Under the pieces are notes generated by a model. It was not told where the DNA came from, searched no databases, and worked only from the letters and a program-made list of their open reading frames with translations. The position numbers and the translations under genes are program-made. Shown piece by piece: positions 1 to 9,231 of a stretch of 64,000 bases of DNA. The stretch lies in assembly GCA_039934035.1 (NCBI GenBank), contig JBDTMZ010000168.1, forward strand, positions 1 through 64,000, written 5' to 3'. The stretch is from Solibacter sp039934035 (GTDB lineage: Bacteria; Acidobacteriota; Terriglobia; Bryobacterales; Bryobacteraceae). The stretch's first letter is position 1. Each line of letters opens with the position of its first letter.

Positions 1-52
1 CCCCGATGGTACTGCACGCGCAAGTGTGTGGGAGAGTAGGACGTCGCCCGGT
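1..52 (+). rRNA. rrf: 5S ribosomal RNA, 3' part only
   Basis: The first ~52 bases match the 3' half of a bacterial 5S rRNA: GATGGTACTGC, a short variable hairpin, then the near-universal GGGAGAGTAGG and a closing GTCGCC segment. The 5' half and presumably the 23S and 16S genes lie left of the window. The exact 3' end is uncertain by a few bases; a terminator follows within about 10 bases. Confidence 0.9.
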
Positions 53-62
53 TTATAATTAA

Positions 63-89
63 GCCTCCCCTTCAAACGGGAGGCTTTTT
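63..89 (+). terminator. Rho-independent terminator of the rRNA operon
   Basis: A perfect 7-bp stem GCCTCCC/GGGAGGC (63-69 with 78-84) with an 8-base loop is followed by five T residues (85-89). It sits about 10 bases past the 5S end, so it most likely ends the rRNA transcript. Confidence 0.9.
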
Positions 90-94
90 CATTT

Positions 95-634
95 ATGCCC
101 GACGCTACGGTTGTCTCCCTCATACTGCGAAATTGCTCTGAGGCGTTCGACGGACAGGCGCAGAAGAGCCTCGAACTCGTCCTCCAACTCCTGGAATGCT
201 CGCCGGCTCCCTTTTCGCGTAACCAATTCACTCCCGGGCACATCACCTGCAGCGGCCTGGTGCTCGCGCCTGACCGCCGTCGAGTTCTCCTGGTGCACCA
301 TCGCCGTCTGGAGCGCTGGCTGCTGCCCGGAGGACATGTGGAGCCGCAGGATGAGAGCATCGCCGGTGCCGCGCGACGCGAGGTAGAGGAAGAAACCGGC
401 GCTCTGGTCAACCCGGCGTACACCATTGCCGGCGCGGACGTTCACGGCATTCCCGCCAAGCGCGGCGAGCCATACCACCTGCACCACGACCTACTTTTCG
501 CCTTCCAGGCCATATCGGAAGACATACAGACCTCGGAAGAGTCGCACGCTGTCGCCTGGTGCGCGCCTGCTGAGTTCGACCGCTATCAAATCCCCGACAA
601 CGTGCGCCGCGCCTACGCCCGCCTGCTCACATAA
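95..634 (+). CDS. NUDIX hydrolase
   Basis: A 179-residue NUDIX domain protein. The Nudix box runs from GGHVEP through REVEEETG (about residues 95-118) and holds the Mg2+-binding glutamates, so hydrolysis of a nucleoside-diphosphate-linked substrate is expected; which one cannot be told. An N-terminal extension of about 50 residues precedes the domain. The ATG chosen lies only five bases past the T-run of the rRNA terminator and has no Shine-Dalgarno sequence, so the true start may be further in, or the message may be leaderless. The 3' end overlaps the convergent aldo/keto reductase gene by 8 bases. Confidence 0.85.
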   Translation: MPDATVVSLILRNCSEAFDGQAQKSLELVLQLLECSPAPFSRNQFTPGHITCSGLVLAPDRRRVLLVHHRRLERWLLPGGHVEPQDESIAGAARREVEEETGALVNPAYTIAGADVHGIPAKRGEPYHLHHDLLFAFQAISEDIQTSEESHAVAWCAPAEFDRYQIPDNVRRAYARLLT

Positions 635-1439
635 AGTACTGATGCCGGCCATACACCGCCGCGCCGAATTTCCGCATAAACTCCATCTCGTCTTCCGCCA
701 ACGGACCCCGCCGGATCTCCGCGAGATTCTGTTCGAACTGCCGCAAATTCCCTGGAGCCATCAGGCAAACGTGCACCGTGGGGTTCGACATCACGAAGCG
801 ATAACACATGCCTGCGGTCGGTACGCGCCCATCCCGCAGCCACCCTTTCGGCGGGCGCAATAGCGACGTCCAGCACGTCGCCGTGAACCCCACCACCGCC
901 GGGCTGGACTCCGGCAGGTGCGGGAAGATGTCCGTCTCCGCGCCGGGGTGCGCCGCGTTATAGCGCACCATCATCGCGTCCAGCGTGCCCTCGCGCGCCA
1001 GCTCGGCGGCGAATTTCCGGTCATGCGTGGAGACGCTGACGCCGCGCACCAGCCCACTCTCGCGAATCGCTTGCAGTTCCTCCCGCACCTGCGGCGTGAA
1101 GTGGGAACGGCGTGTGACGCCGAGAAAGTGGAAGACGTCGATGTAATCTGTTCGCAACTGGCGCAACCGCCGCTCCAGCGTTTTGCGAAGGTTCTGATGA
1201 CCCCAGATCAAATTGTAGGCGCCGGTCGCCAGTACGAACTGCTCGCGCCGCCCCGGTAGGACCTCGCGCAGCACCCTCGTCATGTGATTGTCGAAGCCGA
1301 AATAGAGGAAATAATTGAGCCCCTCGTCGAGCGCCTTGAAGACCGTCTCGCGTCCGGGGCGATAGCTGGCGGAAAGACCAATCCGGCTGACGGGCGTGCC
1401 GAGCTTACCGAGCGGCACGCGCAGAAAGTCCTGCGTCAT
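627..1439 (-). CDS. Aldo/keto reductase-like protein lacking the catalytic tetrad
   Basis: A 270-residue protein with the aldo/keto reductase barrel pattern (LGTPVSRIGLS at the N-terminus, RLRQLRTDYIDVF in the middle). Family enzymes reduce carbonyls with NADPH through an Asp-Tyr-Lys-His tetrad. By eye none of the four is in place: GINFFDTA reads GLNYFLYF (Asp lost), the following Tyr position is not Tyr, the ATK motif reads ATG, and the IDxxxxH motif reads IDVFHFLG. It may be a non-canonical or non-catalytic member. Divergent from the dehydrogenase gene at 1481, with about 40 bases between them. Confidence 0.75.
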   Translation of the reverse strand: MTQDFLRVPLGKLGTPVSRIGLSASYRPGRETVFKALDEGLNYFLYFGFDNHMTRVLREVLPGRREQFVLATGAYNLIWGHQNLRKTLERRLRQLRTDYIDVFHFLGVTRRSHFTPQVREELQAIRESGLVRGVSVSTHDRKFAAELAREGTLDAMMVRYNAAHPGAETDIFPHLPESSPAVVGFTATCWTSLLRPPKGWLRDGRVPTAGMCYRFVMSNPTVHVCLMAPGNLRQFEQNLAEIRRGPLAEDEMEFMRKFGAAVYGRHQYFM

Positions 1440-1480
1440 CTGCTCCCAGTATAGATCTGGCTACAATTAAGTTCGGAGCC

Positions 1481-2545
1481 ATGAAGACCTACACCATTGC
1501 AGTGATCGCCGGAGACGGCGTGGGCACGGAAGTCATCCCGCAGGCGATTCGCGTTCTGGAACAGACTGCGCGGAAATACGACGTCGCCTTCTCATTTCAG
1601 AATTTCGATTGGGGTGCGAATCACTTCTTCCGCTGGGGTCGCATGATGCCCGCGGGCGCGATCGACCTCTTGCAGCCCTGCGACGCCATCCTGCTCGGCG
1701 CCGTTGGCCATCCCGAAATTCCAGACCACACCACGCTCAACGGCCTGCTGCTGCCCATCCGCCGCGCCTTCGATCAGTACGCCAACGTGCGTCCCGCCTA
1801 CCTCTATCCCGGCGTCGAATCTCCGCTTGCGCGTCCCAAAGGAGGCGATATCGATTTCGTGGTCGTGCGCGAGAATACCGAGGGCGAGTACGCGCAGGTC
1901 GGCGGCTTTGTGTATCAAATGCAGCCCGAAGAGATCGCGATTCAGACTTCGGTCTTCACCCGCCGCGGCATCGAGCGCATTGTGCGCTTCGCCTTTGACC
2001 TCGCCGTGAAGCGCAACAAGAAGAAGCGGGTCACGTCGATCACCAAGTCCAACGCGCAGGGCTACAGTATGGTGTTGTGGGACAGGGCGTTCGAGGAAGT
2101 GGCCGCCGAATACCCGCACGTCGAAACCGAGAGCCTGCTGGTGGATGCGGCGGCGATGAATTTCATCCGGCGCCCGGAGAGTTTCGATGTCGTGGTTGGC
2201 TCCAATCTGTTCGCCGATATTCTGAGCGATATCTCGGCGATTCTAGTGGGCAGCATGGGGCTTGCCGCCAGCGCGAATCTTGATCCTTTGCGCCGCTTCC
2301 CGTCGATGTTCGAGCCGGTGCATGGGTCCGCGCCCGATATCGCCGGCAAGGGTGTCGTCAACCCGCTGGCCACGATTCTCAGCGCCGGCATGATGCTCGA
2401 ACACCTCGGTATGGCCGATGCCGCGCGCGATGTCGAAGCCGCCGTGGCTGCTGTGCTCGCCGATGGCAAGGTGCGCACGCCGGATCTGGGCGGCCGCAGC
2501 AGCACGGAGGAAGTCACGGAGGCAGTGCTGGAGAAACTCGCCTAG
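1481..2545 (+). CDS. Isocitrate/isopropylmalate-type dehydrogenase, tartrate/D-malate (TtuC/DmlA) subgroup
   Basis: A 354-residue metal- and NAD-dependent beta-decarboxylating dehydrogenase. The start IAGDGVGTEV, the metal-site region NLFADILSDISA and the nucleotide-binding loop EPVHGSAPDIAGKGVVNP are all visible. The stretches NFDWGANHFF, LGAVGHPEIPDHTTL and LLLPIRR are typical of the tartrate/D-malate dehydrogenase subgroup rather than LeuB, so D-malate or tartrate is the likelier substrate. No leuC or leuD lies nearby, which fits. Its TAG stop shares one base with the GTG start of murJ, so the two are probably translated from one message. Confidence 0.85.
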   Translation: MKTYTIAVIAGDGVGTEVIPQAIRVLEQTARKYDVAFSFQNFDWGANHFFRWGRMMPAGAIDLLQPCDAILLGAVGHPEIPDHTTLNGLLLPIRRAFDQYANVRPAYLYPGVESPLARPKGGDIDFVVVRENTEGEYAQVGGFVYQMQPEEIAIQTSVFTRRGIERIVRFAFDLAVKRNKKKRVTSITKSNAQGYSMVLWDRAFEEVAAEYPHVETESLLVDAAAMNFIRRPESFDVVVGSNLFADILSDISAILVGSMGLAASANLDPLRRFPSMFEPVHGSAPDIAGKGVVNPLATILSAGMMLEHLGMADAARDVEAAVAAVLADGKVRTPDLGGRSSTEEVTEAVLEKLA

Positions 2546-4116
2546 TGGCCAAAGACAGTCCGGGTCGCCACGCGTTCCTGGTCTTCGCCGGAATACTCCT
2601 GAGCCGCATCATGGGCTTGGTGCGGCAACGGGTTTTCAGTACGTACTTCGGCCTGCTGGACGAGGCCGACGCGTTCGCTTCCGCCCTGCGCGTTCCGAAC
2701 TTTTTGCAGAATCTGTTCGGCGAGGGTGTGTTGTCGGCGTCCTTCATTCCGGTCTACGCGCGCCTTCTGGCGCAGGGGCAGGATAAGGAGGCGGATCGGG
2801 TCGCCGGCGCGGTGGGCGCGATCCTGGCGCTCACTTCCACATTGCTGGTTGCGCTGGGAGTGGTCGCGACGCCGTGGCTGATGTGGGTGATCGCCCCAGG
2901 CTACAGCGGCCCTAAGCGCGAACTCACCATCCTGCTCGTGCGCATCCTGTTTCCTGGCGCAGGACTGCTGGTCTGTTCCGCGTGGTGCCTCGGCATTCTG
3001 AACAGCCACCGCAAATTCTTCCTTTCCTATACCGCGCCCGTGGTGTGGAACCTGGCGATGATCGCCACCATGTTGATCTTCCGCCACGACTCCCTGCACG
3101 ATCTGGCTATCAAACTCGCGTGGGGCACGCTGCTCGGCTGCGCCCTGCAGTTCCTGGTGCAGGTTCCCATAGTCTTGCGCCACGCGAAGGATTTGCGACT
3201 GCGGCCCGAGGTCCATTCGGGACACGTGCGCGAGGTGTTGAAGAACTTCGTCCCGGTGGCGGTGAGCCGCGGCGTGGTGCAGATCAGCGCCTTTGTCGAC
3301 CAGGCGATCGCTTCGTTGATCAGCAAGGGCGCGATGGCAGCCATGACGGCGGCGCAGTCCATCTACACGCTGCCGGTGAGTCTGTTCGGCATGGCCGTGT
3401 CGGCGGCCGAACTGCCGGCGATGTCCAGCGCGGTAGGCACGGAATCGGAAGTGGCGGCGCGGCTGCGGACGCGTTTGAACGCCGGATTGCGACAGATCGC
3501 GTTCTTCATCGTGCCTTCGGCGATGGCCTTCTTCGCGCTCGGCGACGTCATCGTGGCGGCCCTGTACGAGCACGGGCAATTCACGCATGCCGATTCGATC
3601 TACGTCTGGGGCATCATCGCCGGGTCGGCTGTCGGACTGCTGGCGTCGACGCTCGGACGCTTGTATGCGTCCACTTATTACGCGCTGCGCGACACGCGCA
3701 CTCCACTGCGCTACGCGATTCTGCGGGTGGTGTTGACCATCGGGATGGGCTACCTCTGCGCCTTACCCCTGCCGCGCTGGCTGAATCTCGCGCCGCAGTG
3801 GGGCGCCGCGGGTCTGACGGCTTCGGCGGGCGTGGCGGGCTGGGTTGAGTTCACTCTGCTGCGACGCACGTTGAATCAGCGCATCGGCGCGACCGGGCTG
3901 CCCGTGGCCTTCGTCGCGCAATTATGGGCATCGGCGGCAGTGGGCGCCGCGGTGGCATGGGGCATCAAACTGGCGCTCGGCAAGATGCATCCGATTCCGG
4001 CGGCGGCGATGATCCTGATACCGTACGGCCTCACCTACTTCGCCGTTGCGTGGCTGCTGAAAGTCGACGAGTGTGCCGCCCTCTTCGCCCGCGTGACGCG
4101 CCTGCGGCGTTCGTAG
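2545..4116 (+). CDS. murJ: Lipid II flippase MurJ
   Basis: A 523-residue MurJ/MviN protein that flips lipid II across the inner membrane for peptidoglycan synthesis. The start LLSRIMGLVRQRVFSTYFG and the following segment LPNFLQNLFGEGVLSASFIP are diagnostic, and about 14 hydrophobic helices follow, as expected for the family. The start is GTG, overlapping the upstream TAG by one base (TAGTG), which indicates translational coupling. A pair of hairpins directly after the stop may act as terminator. Confidence 0.95.
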   Translation: MAKDSPGRHAFLVFAGILLSRIMGLVRQRVFSTYFGLLDEADAFASALRVPNFLQNLFGEGVLSASFIPVYARLLAQGQDKEADRVAGAVGAILALTSTLLVALGVVATPWLMWVIAPGYSGPKRELTILLVRILFPGAGLLVCSAWCLGILNSHRKFFLSYTAPVVWNLAMIATMLIFRHDSLHDLAIKLAWGTLLGCALQFLVQVPIVLRHAKDLRLRPEVHSGHVREVLKNFVPVAVSRGVVQISAFVDQAIASLISKGAMAAMTAAQSIYTLPVSLFGMAVSAAELPAMSSAVGTESEVAARLRTRLNAGLRQIAFFIVPSAMAFFALGDVIVAALYEHGQFTHADSIYVWGIIAGSAVGLLASTLGRLYASTYYALRDTRTPLRYAILRVVLTIGMGYLCALPLPRWLNLAPQWGAAGLTASAGVAGWVEFTLLRRTLNQRIGATGLPVAFVAQLWASAAVGAAVAWGIKLALGKMHPIPAAAMILIPYGLTYFAVAWLLKVDECAALFARVTRLRRS

Positions 4117-4161
4117 GACAGGCCTCCCGGCCTGTCCGGGACAGACCCGGAGGTCTGTCCT
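4115..4161. repeat. Two tandem palindromes after murJ (REP-like)
   Basis: Two perfect hairpins lie back to back: GACAGGCC/GGCCTGTC (4117-4124, 4129-4136; loop TCCC) and GGACAGACC/GGTCTGTCC (4139-4147, 4152-4160; loop CGGA). No T-run follows. The core CCTCCCGGCCT recurs at about 27160, suggesting a dispersed repeat family. The remaining bases up to 4301 show nothing else recognisable. Confidence 0.7.
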
Positions 4162-4301
4162 ACCAAGCAAATGGCGCGCCGCTTTGAGTGATGCCTCGCA
4201 ATGTGGCCTTCAGCATCGCAACAGATCCACTTGAGCCACGGATTCACACGGCAAGAAAACCCGACATGTGCCAGCAATTTCCGCAGCCGCGAGCAATCCC
4301 A

Positions 4302-6968
4302 TTACCGCGCGTGCGCCGGGCCGCGGAAGATCGCATTCAGCAACAGGACATTCATGCCGTCCTCGATGCCGCGGAAGCTCGGATCCTGCGTGAAGCCGAT
4401 CACGATGCCGCGTCCCGACGTTCCCGACACCACCAGCGGCTTGAACGCCAATTGCTTCTTGTTCTCCGCCCACAGATACCCGCTGGCCACCAGCTTATCG
4501 GCGGCATCGTAATACACTGCGTTGACGCCCTTATCGGCTCGCAGCGGAACGAAGATCGCGCGGCCCTCCACCATCGTATACACCGTCTCGCCCATACCGG
4601 CGGTGAGCCAGTAATCGGGGCGGACGCGCGCTCGCGCGATCGCACCAGGGACGCTGTCCGGCAATTCCGTAGTGGCACGCGTATTCTTCTCGAAGTCGGC
4701 CAGACTCGCGATGGAGGTGCCGGGAACGCGGCCGGAGCCCTTATCTTTCTCGGCCGGTTTCTTGTCGTCGTCGCGCAGCGCGTTCTCCTGCACGAGGTCC
4801 ATCAATTCCACCTTGCTATTGCCGAGGAAGCTGACGGCGTCGCCCAGCGCGACAATCGTGCCGCCCGCCGCCACCCAATCCTTAATGCGCTCGATGCCGG
4901 TCTCTCCCAGCGTGCCCGCGTAATTTCCGCCCGAAGGCAAAATCAATACCTGAAAGCGGGCGAGGTCGGCGCTGCCCAACTGTGAAGTGCGGATCGGCGT
5001 GACCGGATAGCCGTACTGCCGCTCGATCACAAACCGCGTTGCGCCGGCGGATCCCGATTGCGTCGGCGTATCCCAAGCCATGGCAATTGCGGGCTTTTTC
5101 ACAGGCATCACCCACCGGCTGCCGAAATTGACGCCGTCGTCCACCCAACCGGAATTCGTGCCATAAACGTCGGCGCCGGTTTCGCGCGCCAGGCGCGCCA
5201 ACTGTTCGCCAAGGTCCGCAGGATTGGCAGCCACTTTGAAGATCAGGCTGCCCGAGGGAAACTTCACGCCATCCTGCGTAAAAGCCTTGTCGCTGGTGTG
5301 CGGTTTCAAATCCGCACGCATCGCCGCGGCCAGCAGCCGGCCCGCCGCCTGGCTGCCCCAGGGCACCAGATACGCCACGCTGGCGCCCGCCCCGCGCAGT
5401 TGCCCCGGCAAGATCCGCGAAGGTTTTGCCGCTTCGAAACTCCCCGTGGACAAGCTGCCGTTCGCAATCGCTTCCACGTTGAAAAGCAGCGGCAGGGACC
5501 ACGCGGTCACGTCGTAAATTTCCGTGCGCTGCTTCAACTTCCTGCGCGCTTCCTCTTCGGCGAGGAACTTGTCGTCCATCTTCGTTTCCGGATCGAGCAG
5601 AGTGCGAATGAAGCGCTTCGCAGGCTGCGCCATCGAGACCACGTAGGTGCCCGCGGGATACTCCCGGTCGCCAGCCTTAAACGCAGCCTTCGCGCGATTG
5701 ACTTCGATGCCATGCTCCATCAGGATCCCGGCGAGTTTGTCAGTGGCCGATGCATCGCGATTGCGCGGCAGAATGTACTCCTGAATGGCTTCCTTCTTGC
5801 CCTCCTCAATCGCGCTGGCGCGGTAGGCATAGAAATCGTTCAGCAGCTTCTCGCGATTCACCGCCGCCGTCTCCAAGGTGGAAATCGACGCAACGAAATG
5901 GTGCCGTACGGTATCGCGAAAAGTCAGCAGCGTATCGTCAGAGCGGCGCACCACCAGGCCGCGCACCGAAGCCTGCTCGTACGTCATCGACAGGGCGCCG
6001 TAATAAAATGGCCAGCTCGCCCCGTAGCCGGGATAGAACGCGTCATACTCTTCGCGCGTGAAATAATCGAAGCCGTATTTGTCGAACCACTTCGCGTTGT
6101 TCTTGCCGAAGAGCGTCAGGCTGGTGCGCTGGTTCGGCGTCAGATTGGGGTTGTATGGATCGGATTCCGGGGTGAAGAAATAGGTGGCGTCCGCGCCCAT
6201 CTCGTGCAGATCCACATACACCTGCGGCCGCCATTCGCGCAGCGCCTTCACCTGGCTGGCGATCTCGGGCTGTGTGAGCCCAATCCAATCGCGATTCAAA
6301 TCGAAAAGATAATGATTCGCGCGGCCGCCGGGCCAGGGCTCGTTATGCTCCGCGGCGTTCGGGCTGGCGTCAGGGGAAAGCCCACGCGTCTCTTCGAAAT
6401 AATTGACGAAGCGGTCGCGCCCATCCGGATTCTGCGTCGGGCAGAGCAGCACCAGCACCTTCGCCAGTACATCGTCCACCAGTTTGTCGTTGCGCGCGGC
6501 CAGCAGGTGATAGGCGGTGAGCAAGGCCGCGTCGGGGGAAGATATCTCGTTGCCGTGAACGCCGTAGGAGAGCCAGACAATCGCCGGGAGGCCGGCGGCC
6601 AGTTTGCGCGCTTCGGCTTCGCTGGTCTTGCGCGGATCGGCCAGCCTTTCCAGTCCGCTCTTGATCTCGCTCAGGCGGCGAATATTGGCTTCAGACCCGA
6701 CCGCGGCGTAGATGAGCTTCCGGCCCTCCCAACTCTCGCCATACTCGAACACCTTGACGCGGTTCGGCGCGGCGGCCGCCAGCGCCTCCATATACTTCAG
6801 GATTCCGGCGTGGTTAGTGACCTTCTCGCCCGGTTCATGACCCAGCACCTGACGAACGGTAGGCACCTTCGGGTCGTAGGCCGCACCGGGCCAATACTCG
6901 AATGCCTTCTGCGCGTAAGCGGGCGCCAGCAAGAAAGGAATGCACAAAGAAATCGCAAGCCTGCTCAT
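4302..6968 (-). CDS. Secreted M14 family zinc carboxypeptidase
   Basis: An 888-residue exported metallopeptidase. A signal peptide (about residues 1-20, ending APAYAQ) precedes the M14 domain. Zinc ligands fit H138 and E141 in VHGNE and H255 in VDLHEMGAD; DLNRDW supplies the conserved Asn-Arg, and YEQAS the likely catalytic Glu region. The long C-terminal part (after about residue 450) includes a class I glutamine amidotransferase-like segment (LPSGGNYAGTLG), as in other large M14 proteins of this kind. The reading frame stays open far upstream, but the signal peptide fixes the start. Divergent from the M13 gene, 57 bases apart. Confidence 0.88.
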   Translation of the reverse strand: MSRLAISLCIPFLLAPAYAQKAFEYWPGAAYDPKVPTVRQVLGHEPGEKVTNHAGILKYMEALAAAAPNRVKVFEYGESWEGRKLIYAAVGSEANIRRLSEIKSGLERLADPRKTSEAEARKLAAGLPAIVWLSYGVHGNEISSPDAALLTAYHLLAARNDKLVDDVLAKVLVLLCPTQNPDGRDRFVNYFEETRGLSPDASPNAAEHNEPWPGGRANHYLFDLNRDWIGLTQPEIASQVKALREWRPQVYVDLHEMGADATYFFTPESDPYNPNLTPNQRTSLTLFGKNNAKWFDKYGFDYFTREEYDAFYPGYGASWPFYYGALSMTYEQASVRGLVVRRSDDTLLTFRDTVRHHFVASISTLETAAVNREKLLNDFYAYRASAIEEGKKEAIQEYILPRNRDASATDKLAGILMEHGIEVNRAKAAFKAGDREYPAGTYVVSMAQPAKRFIRTLLDPETKMDDKFLAEEEARRKLKQRTEIYDVTAWSLPLLFNVEAIANGSLSTGSFEAAKPSRILPGQLRGAGASVAYLVPWGSQAAGRLLAAAMRADLKPHTSDKAFTQDGVKFPSGSLIFKVAANPADLGEQLARLARETGADVYGTNSGWVDDGVNFGSRWVMPVKKPAIAMAWDTPTQSGSAGATRFVIERQYGYPVTPIRTSQLGSADLARFQVLILPSGGNYAGTLGETGIERIKDWVAAGGTIVALGDAVSFLGNSKVELMDLVQENALRDDDKKPAEKDKGSGRVPGTSIASLADFEKNTRATTELPDSVPGAIARARVRPDYWLTAGMGETVYTMVEGRAIFVPLRADKGVNAVYYDAADKLVASGYLWAENKKQLAFKPLVVSGTSGRGIVIGFTQDPSFRGIEDGMNVLLLNAIFRGPAHAR

Positions 6969-7025
6969 CAACCATTTAGTGTAGCGTCCCTGCACTGCGT
7001 TAAAATCAGAACATCCGGTACGATT

Positions 7026-9047
7026 ATGAAGTTCTTTGCTACCCTCAGCGTTACCCTCAGCCTCTCTTTTTTCGCGTTGGGCGCTTTCGCGCAGCAGAAA
7101 ACGGCGTCCGGTGTCGATGCCTCCGCGATGAACCCCAAGGTAGACCCGTGCGTGGATTTCTACCAATACGCGTGCGGCAACTGGATTGCCACCCACCCGT
7201 TGCCCGCGGATCGGGCTCGTTGGGCCCGCTTCACGGAACTCAGCGATCATAACGAAAAGGTCTTGCTGGACGTGCTGCAAGGTGCGGCCGTGGTGACCGC
7301 GAAGCGTAGCGCGCTCGATCAGAAGATCGGCGACGCCTACGCAGCCTGCATGGATACCACGACCATCAACCGCCGCGGCCTCGAACCCATCAAGGCTGAG
7401 CTCGATCGTATTGCCGCCATGCGGGAATTCGCGGATGTGGTTGCCGAGGTAGCTCGTCTGCACCGGTTGGGAGTCGGTGTTTTGTTCGGTTTCCGAGCGC
7501 GCGCCGACGCGAAGGATTCCAACCGCACGATCGCCGGACTGGGCCAGGGCGGCTTGTCGCTGCCCGACCGCGAATACTATTTGAAGACCGATGCTAAAAG
7601 CGCCGAAATCCGCCAGCGCTTCGTGGCGCATGTCACGAACATGTTCCAACTGGCTGGGCAGCCGGCGGATGCTGCCGGGGTCAATGCGCAATCGGTGCTG
7701 GCCTTCGAGAACATCCTGGCAAAGGCGGCGATGGACCGCGTGTCGATGCGCGATCCCAACAAGACCTACCACATCCTGACGAAGAAACAACTTGCCGAGC
7801 TGGCGCCGAATTTCGATTGGGATGCGTATTTCCGCGGCATCGGAGCGCCGGCCTTTGATACCTTGAACGTCAGTCAGCCGGATACCGTCAAGCAGATTTC
7901 GGCCGATCTGGACGGCATGCCGATGGAGCGGTGGCGCGCCTACTTCACGTACCACCTGCTGCGCGCGACCGCGGAGAGCCTGCCGAAAAACTTCGAGGAC
8001 GAAGCCTTCGATTTCTGGAGCCGCTATCTCAGCGGGACCAAAGAACCGCGTCCGCGCACCGGCCGCTGCGTCGCCAATGTCGACCAACTGCTCGGCGATC
8101 TGTTGGGGCAGAAATACATCGAGCTCACCTTCGGAGGCGATGCCAAGACCCAGATCACGCAGATGGTGGAAGCGCTCGAGACGGCCATGGCCAGCGATAT
8201 CCGCACCCTCTCCTGGATGACGGAGGATACGAAAAAGGCGGCTCTTGTCAAACTCAAGGCGATCACCAACAACGTGGGAGCGCCGGTGAAGTGGCGCGAT
8301 TACGGCAAACTCGACATTACGCGCGACGACCATTTCGGCAATAGCGCGCGCGCCGCACAGACCCTGTACGACCGCAATATCGTGAAGATCGGGCAGCGCA
8401 CCGACAAATCGGAGTGGGGCATGACCACGCCGACGGTCAACGCATTCTACAGCCCGACGAACAACAGCATCAACTTCCCGGCAGGCATTCTCCAAACGCC
8501 GTTCTTCGATCCGCGCCGCGACAAGGCGCTGAATTTTGGCGGGATCGGCGCCGTCATCGGCCACGAGATGACGCATGGGTTCGACGATTCGGGCCGCAAG
8601 TACGATGGCGACGGCAACCTGCGCGATTGGTGGTCGCCGGCCGACGGGGCGGAATTCGAAAAACGCGCGGCCTGCATTGCCAACCAGTACTCGAACTTCA
8701 CCGCGGTGGAAGACGTCAAGTTGAACGGCAAGTTGACGCTTGGTGAAAATGCCGCCGACAACGGTGGCGTCCGCATCGCCCTGATGGCCCTGCAGGATAC
8801 GTTGAAGGGTAAGGCCGGCAAGGTGGATGGCTTCACGCCCGAGCAGTTGTTCTTCCTCGGCTACGGGCAAATTTGGTGCGAGAATACCGCCCCCCAGGAA
8901 ATCCGCGCCCGCGCCATGACGGACCCGCATTCCCCGGGACGTTATCGCGTGAATGGCACACTGCAGAATATGCCGGAATTCCAAAAGGCGTTTTCGTGCC
9001 AGGCCAGCCAGCCCATGGTCAGCGAGAACGCCTGTCGCGTCTGGTAG
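7026..9047 (+). CDS. Secreted M13 family (neprilysin/PepO-like) metalloendopeptidase
   Basis: A 673-residue protein with a signal peptide (about 1-22, ending GAFAQ). It has every M13 hallmark: DPCVDFYQYACGNW at the start of the mature protein, NAFYSPTNNSINFPAGIL, the zinc motif HEMTH at 513-517, ENAAD at about 574-578 giving the third ligand, and the terminal Cys-Arg-Val-Trp. Such enzymes cleave oligopeptides outside the cytoplasm. The length is normal for bacterial members. The frame remains open upstream of 7026, but family alignment and signal peptide fix this start. Confidence 0.93.
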   Translation: MKFFATLSVTLSLSFFALGAFAQQKTASGVDASAMNPKVDPCVDFYQYACGNWIATHPLPADRARWARFTELSDHNEKVLLDVLQGAAVVTAKRSALDQKIGDAYAACMDTTTINRRGLEPIKAELDRIAAMREFADVVAEVARLHRLGVGVLFGFRARADAKDSNRTIAGLGQGGLSLPDREYYLKTDAKSAEIRQRFVAHVTNMFQLAGQPADAAGVNAQSVLAFENILAKAAMDRVSMRDPNKTYHILTKKQLAELAPNFDWDAYFRGIGAPAFDTLNVSQPDTVKQISADLDGMPMERWRAYFTYHLLRATAESLPKNFEDEAFDFWSRYLSGTKEPRPRTGRCVANVDQLLGDLLGQKYIELTFGGDAKTQITQMVEALETAMASDIRTLSWMTEDTKKAALVKLKAITNNVGAPVKWRDYGKLDITRDDHFGNSARAAQTLYDRNIVKIGQRTDKSEWGMTTPTVNAFYSPTNNSINFPAGILQTPFFDPRRDKALNFGGIGAVIGHEMTHGFDDSGRKYDGDGNLRDWWSPADGAEFEKRAACIANQYSNFTAVEDVKLNGKLTLGENAADNGGVRIALMALQDTLKGKAGKVDGFTPEQLFFLGYGQIWCENTAPQEIRARAMTDPHSPGRYRVNGTLQNMPEFQKAFSCQASQPMVSENACRVW

Positions 9048-9118
9048 ACTCGCCACGAGACCGCCGGCACTCGGGAAACTGCGTGAGCAGTCGTTGTGGG
9101 GCAGTCATTCTTGGCTGC

Positions 9119-9136
9119 CGCCGCCTTCAGGCGGCG
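9119..9136. terminator. GC-rich hairpin between convergent M13 and M23 genes
   Basis: CGCCGCC/GGCGGCG (9119-9125, 9130-9136) with loop TTCA lies in the 184-base gap between the two convergent genes. No T-run flanks it, so a role in ending transcription is only a guess. Nothing else is evident in the gap. Confidence 0.4.
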
Positions 9137-9231
9137 CGCACCACGATGGCCGCCTGCACAAGGCACGAACTCGCGAGTCACGCAGGGACTCTCCGCCCGG
9201 CCGCGAAACCAGCGAAGCTCGCAAGTCCGCC

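Noticed and set aside
4302..9056. Two very long opposing open frames (over 1300 codons each) across the M14 and M13 genes
   Set aside because: Each is a real peptidase gene plus open antisense frame of the other; signal peptides and family alignment set the true starts at 6968 and 7026.
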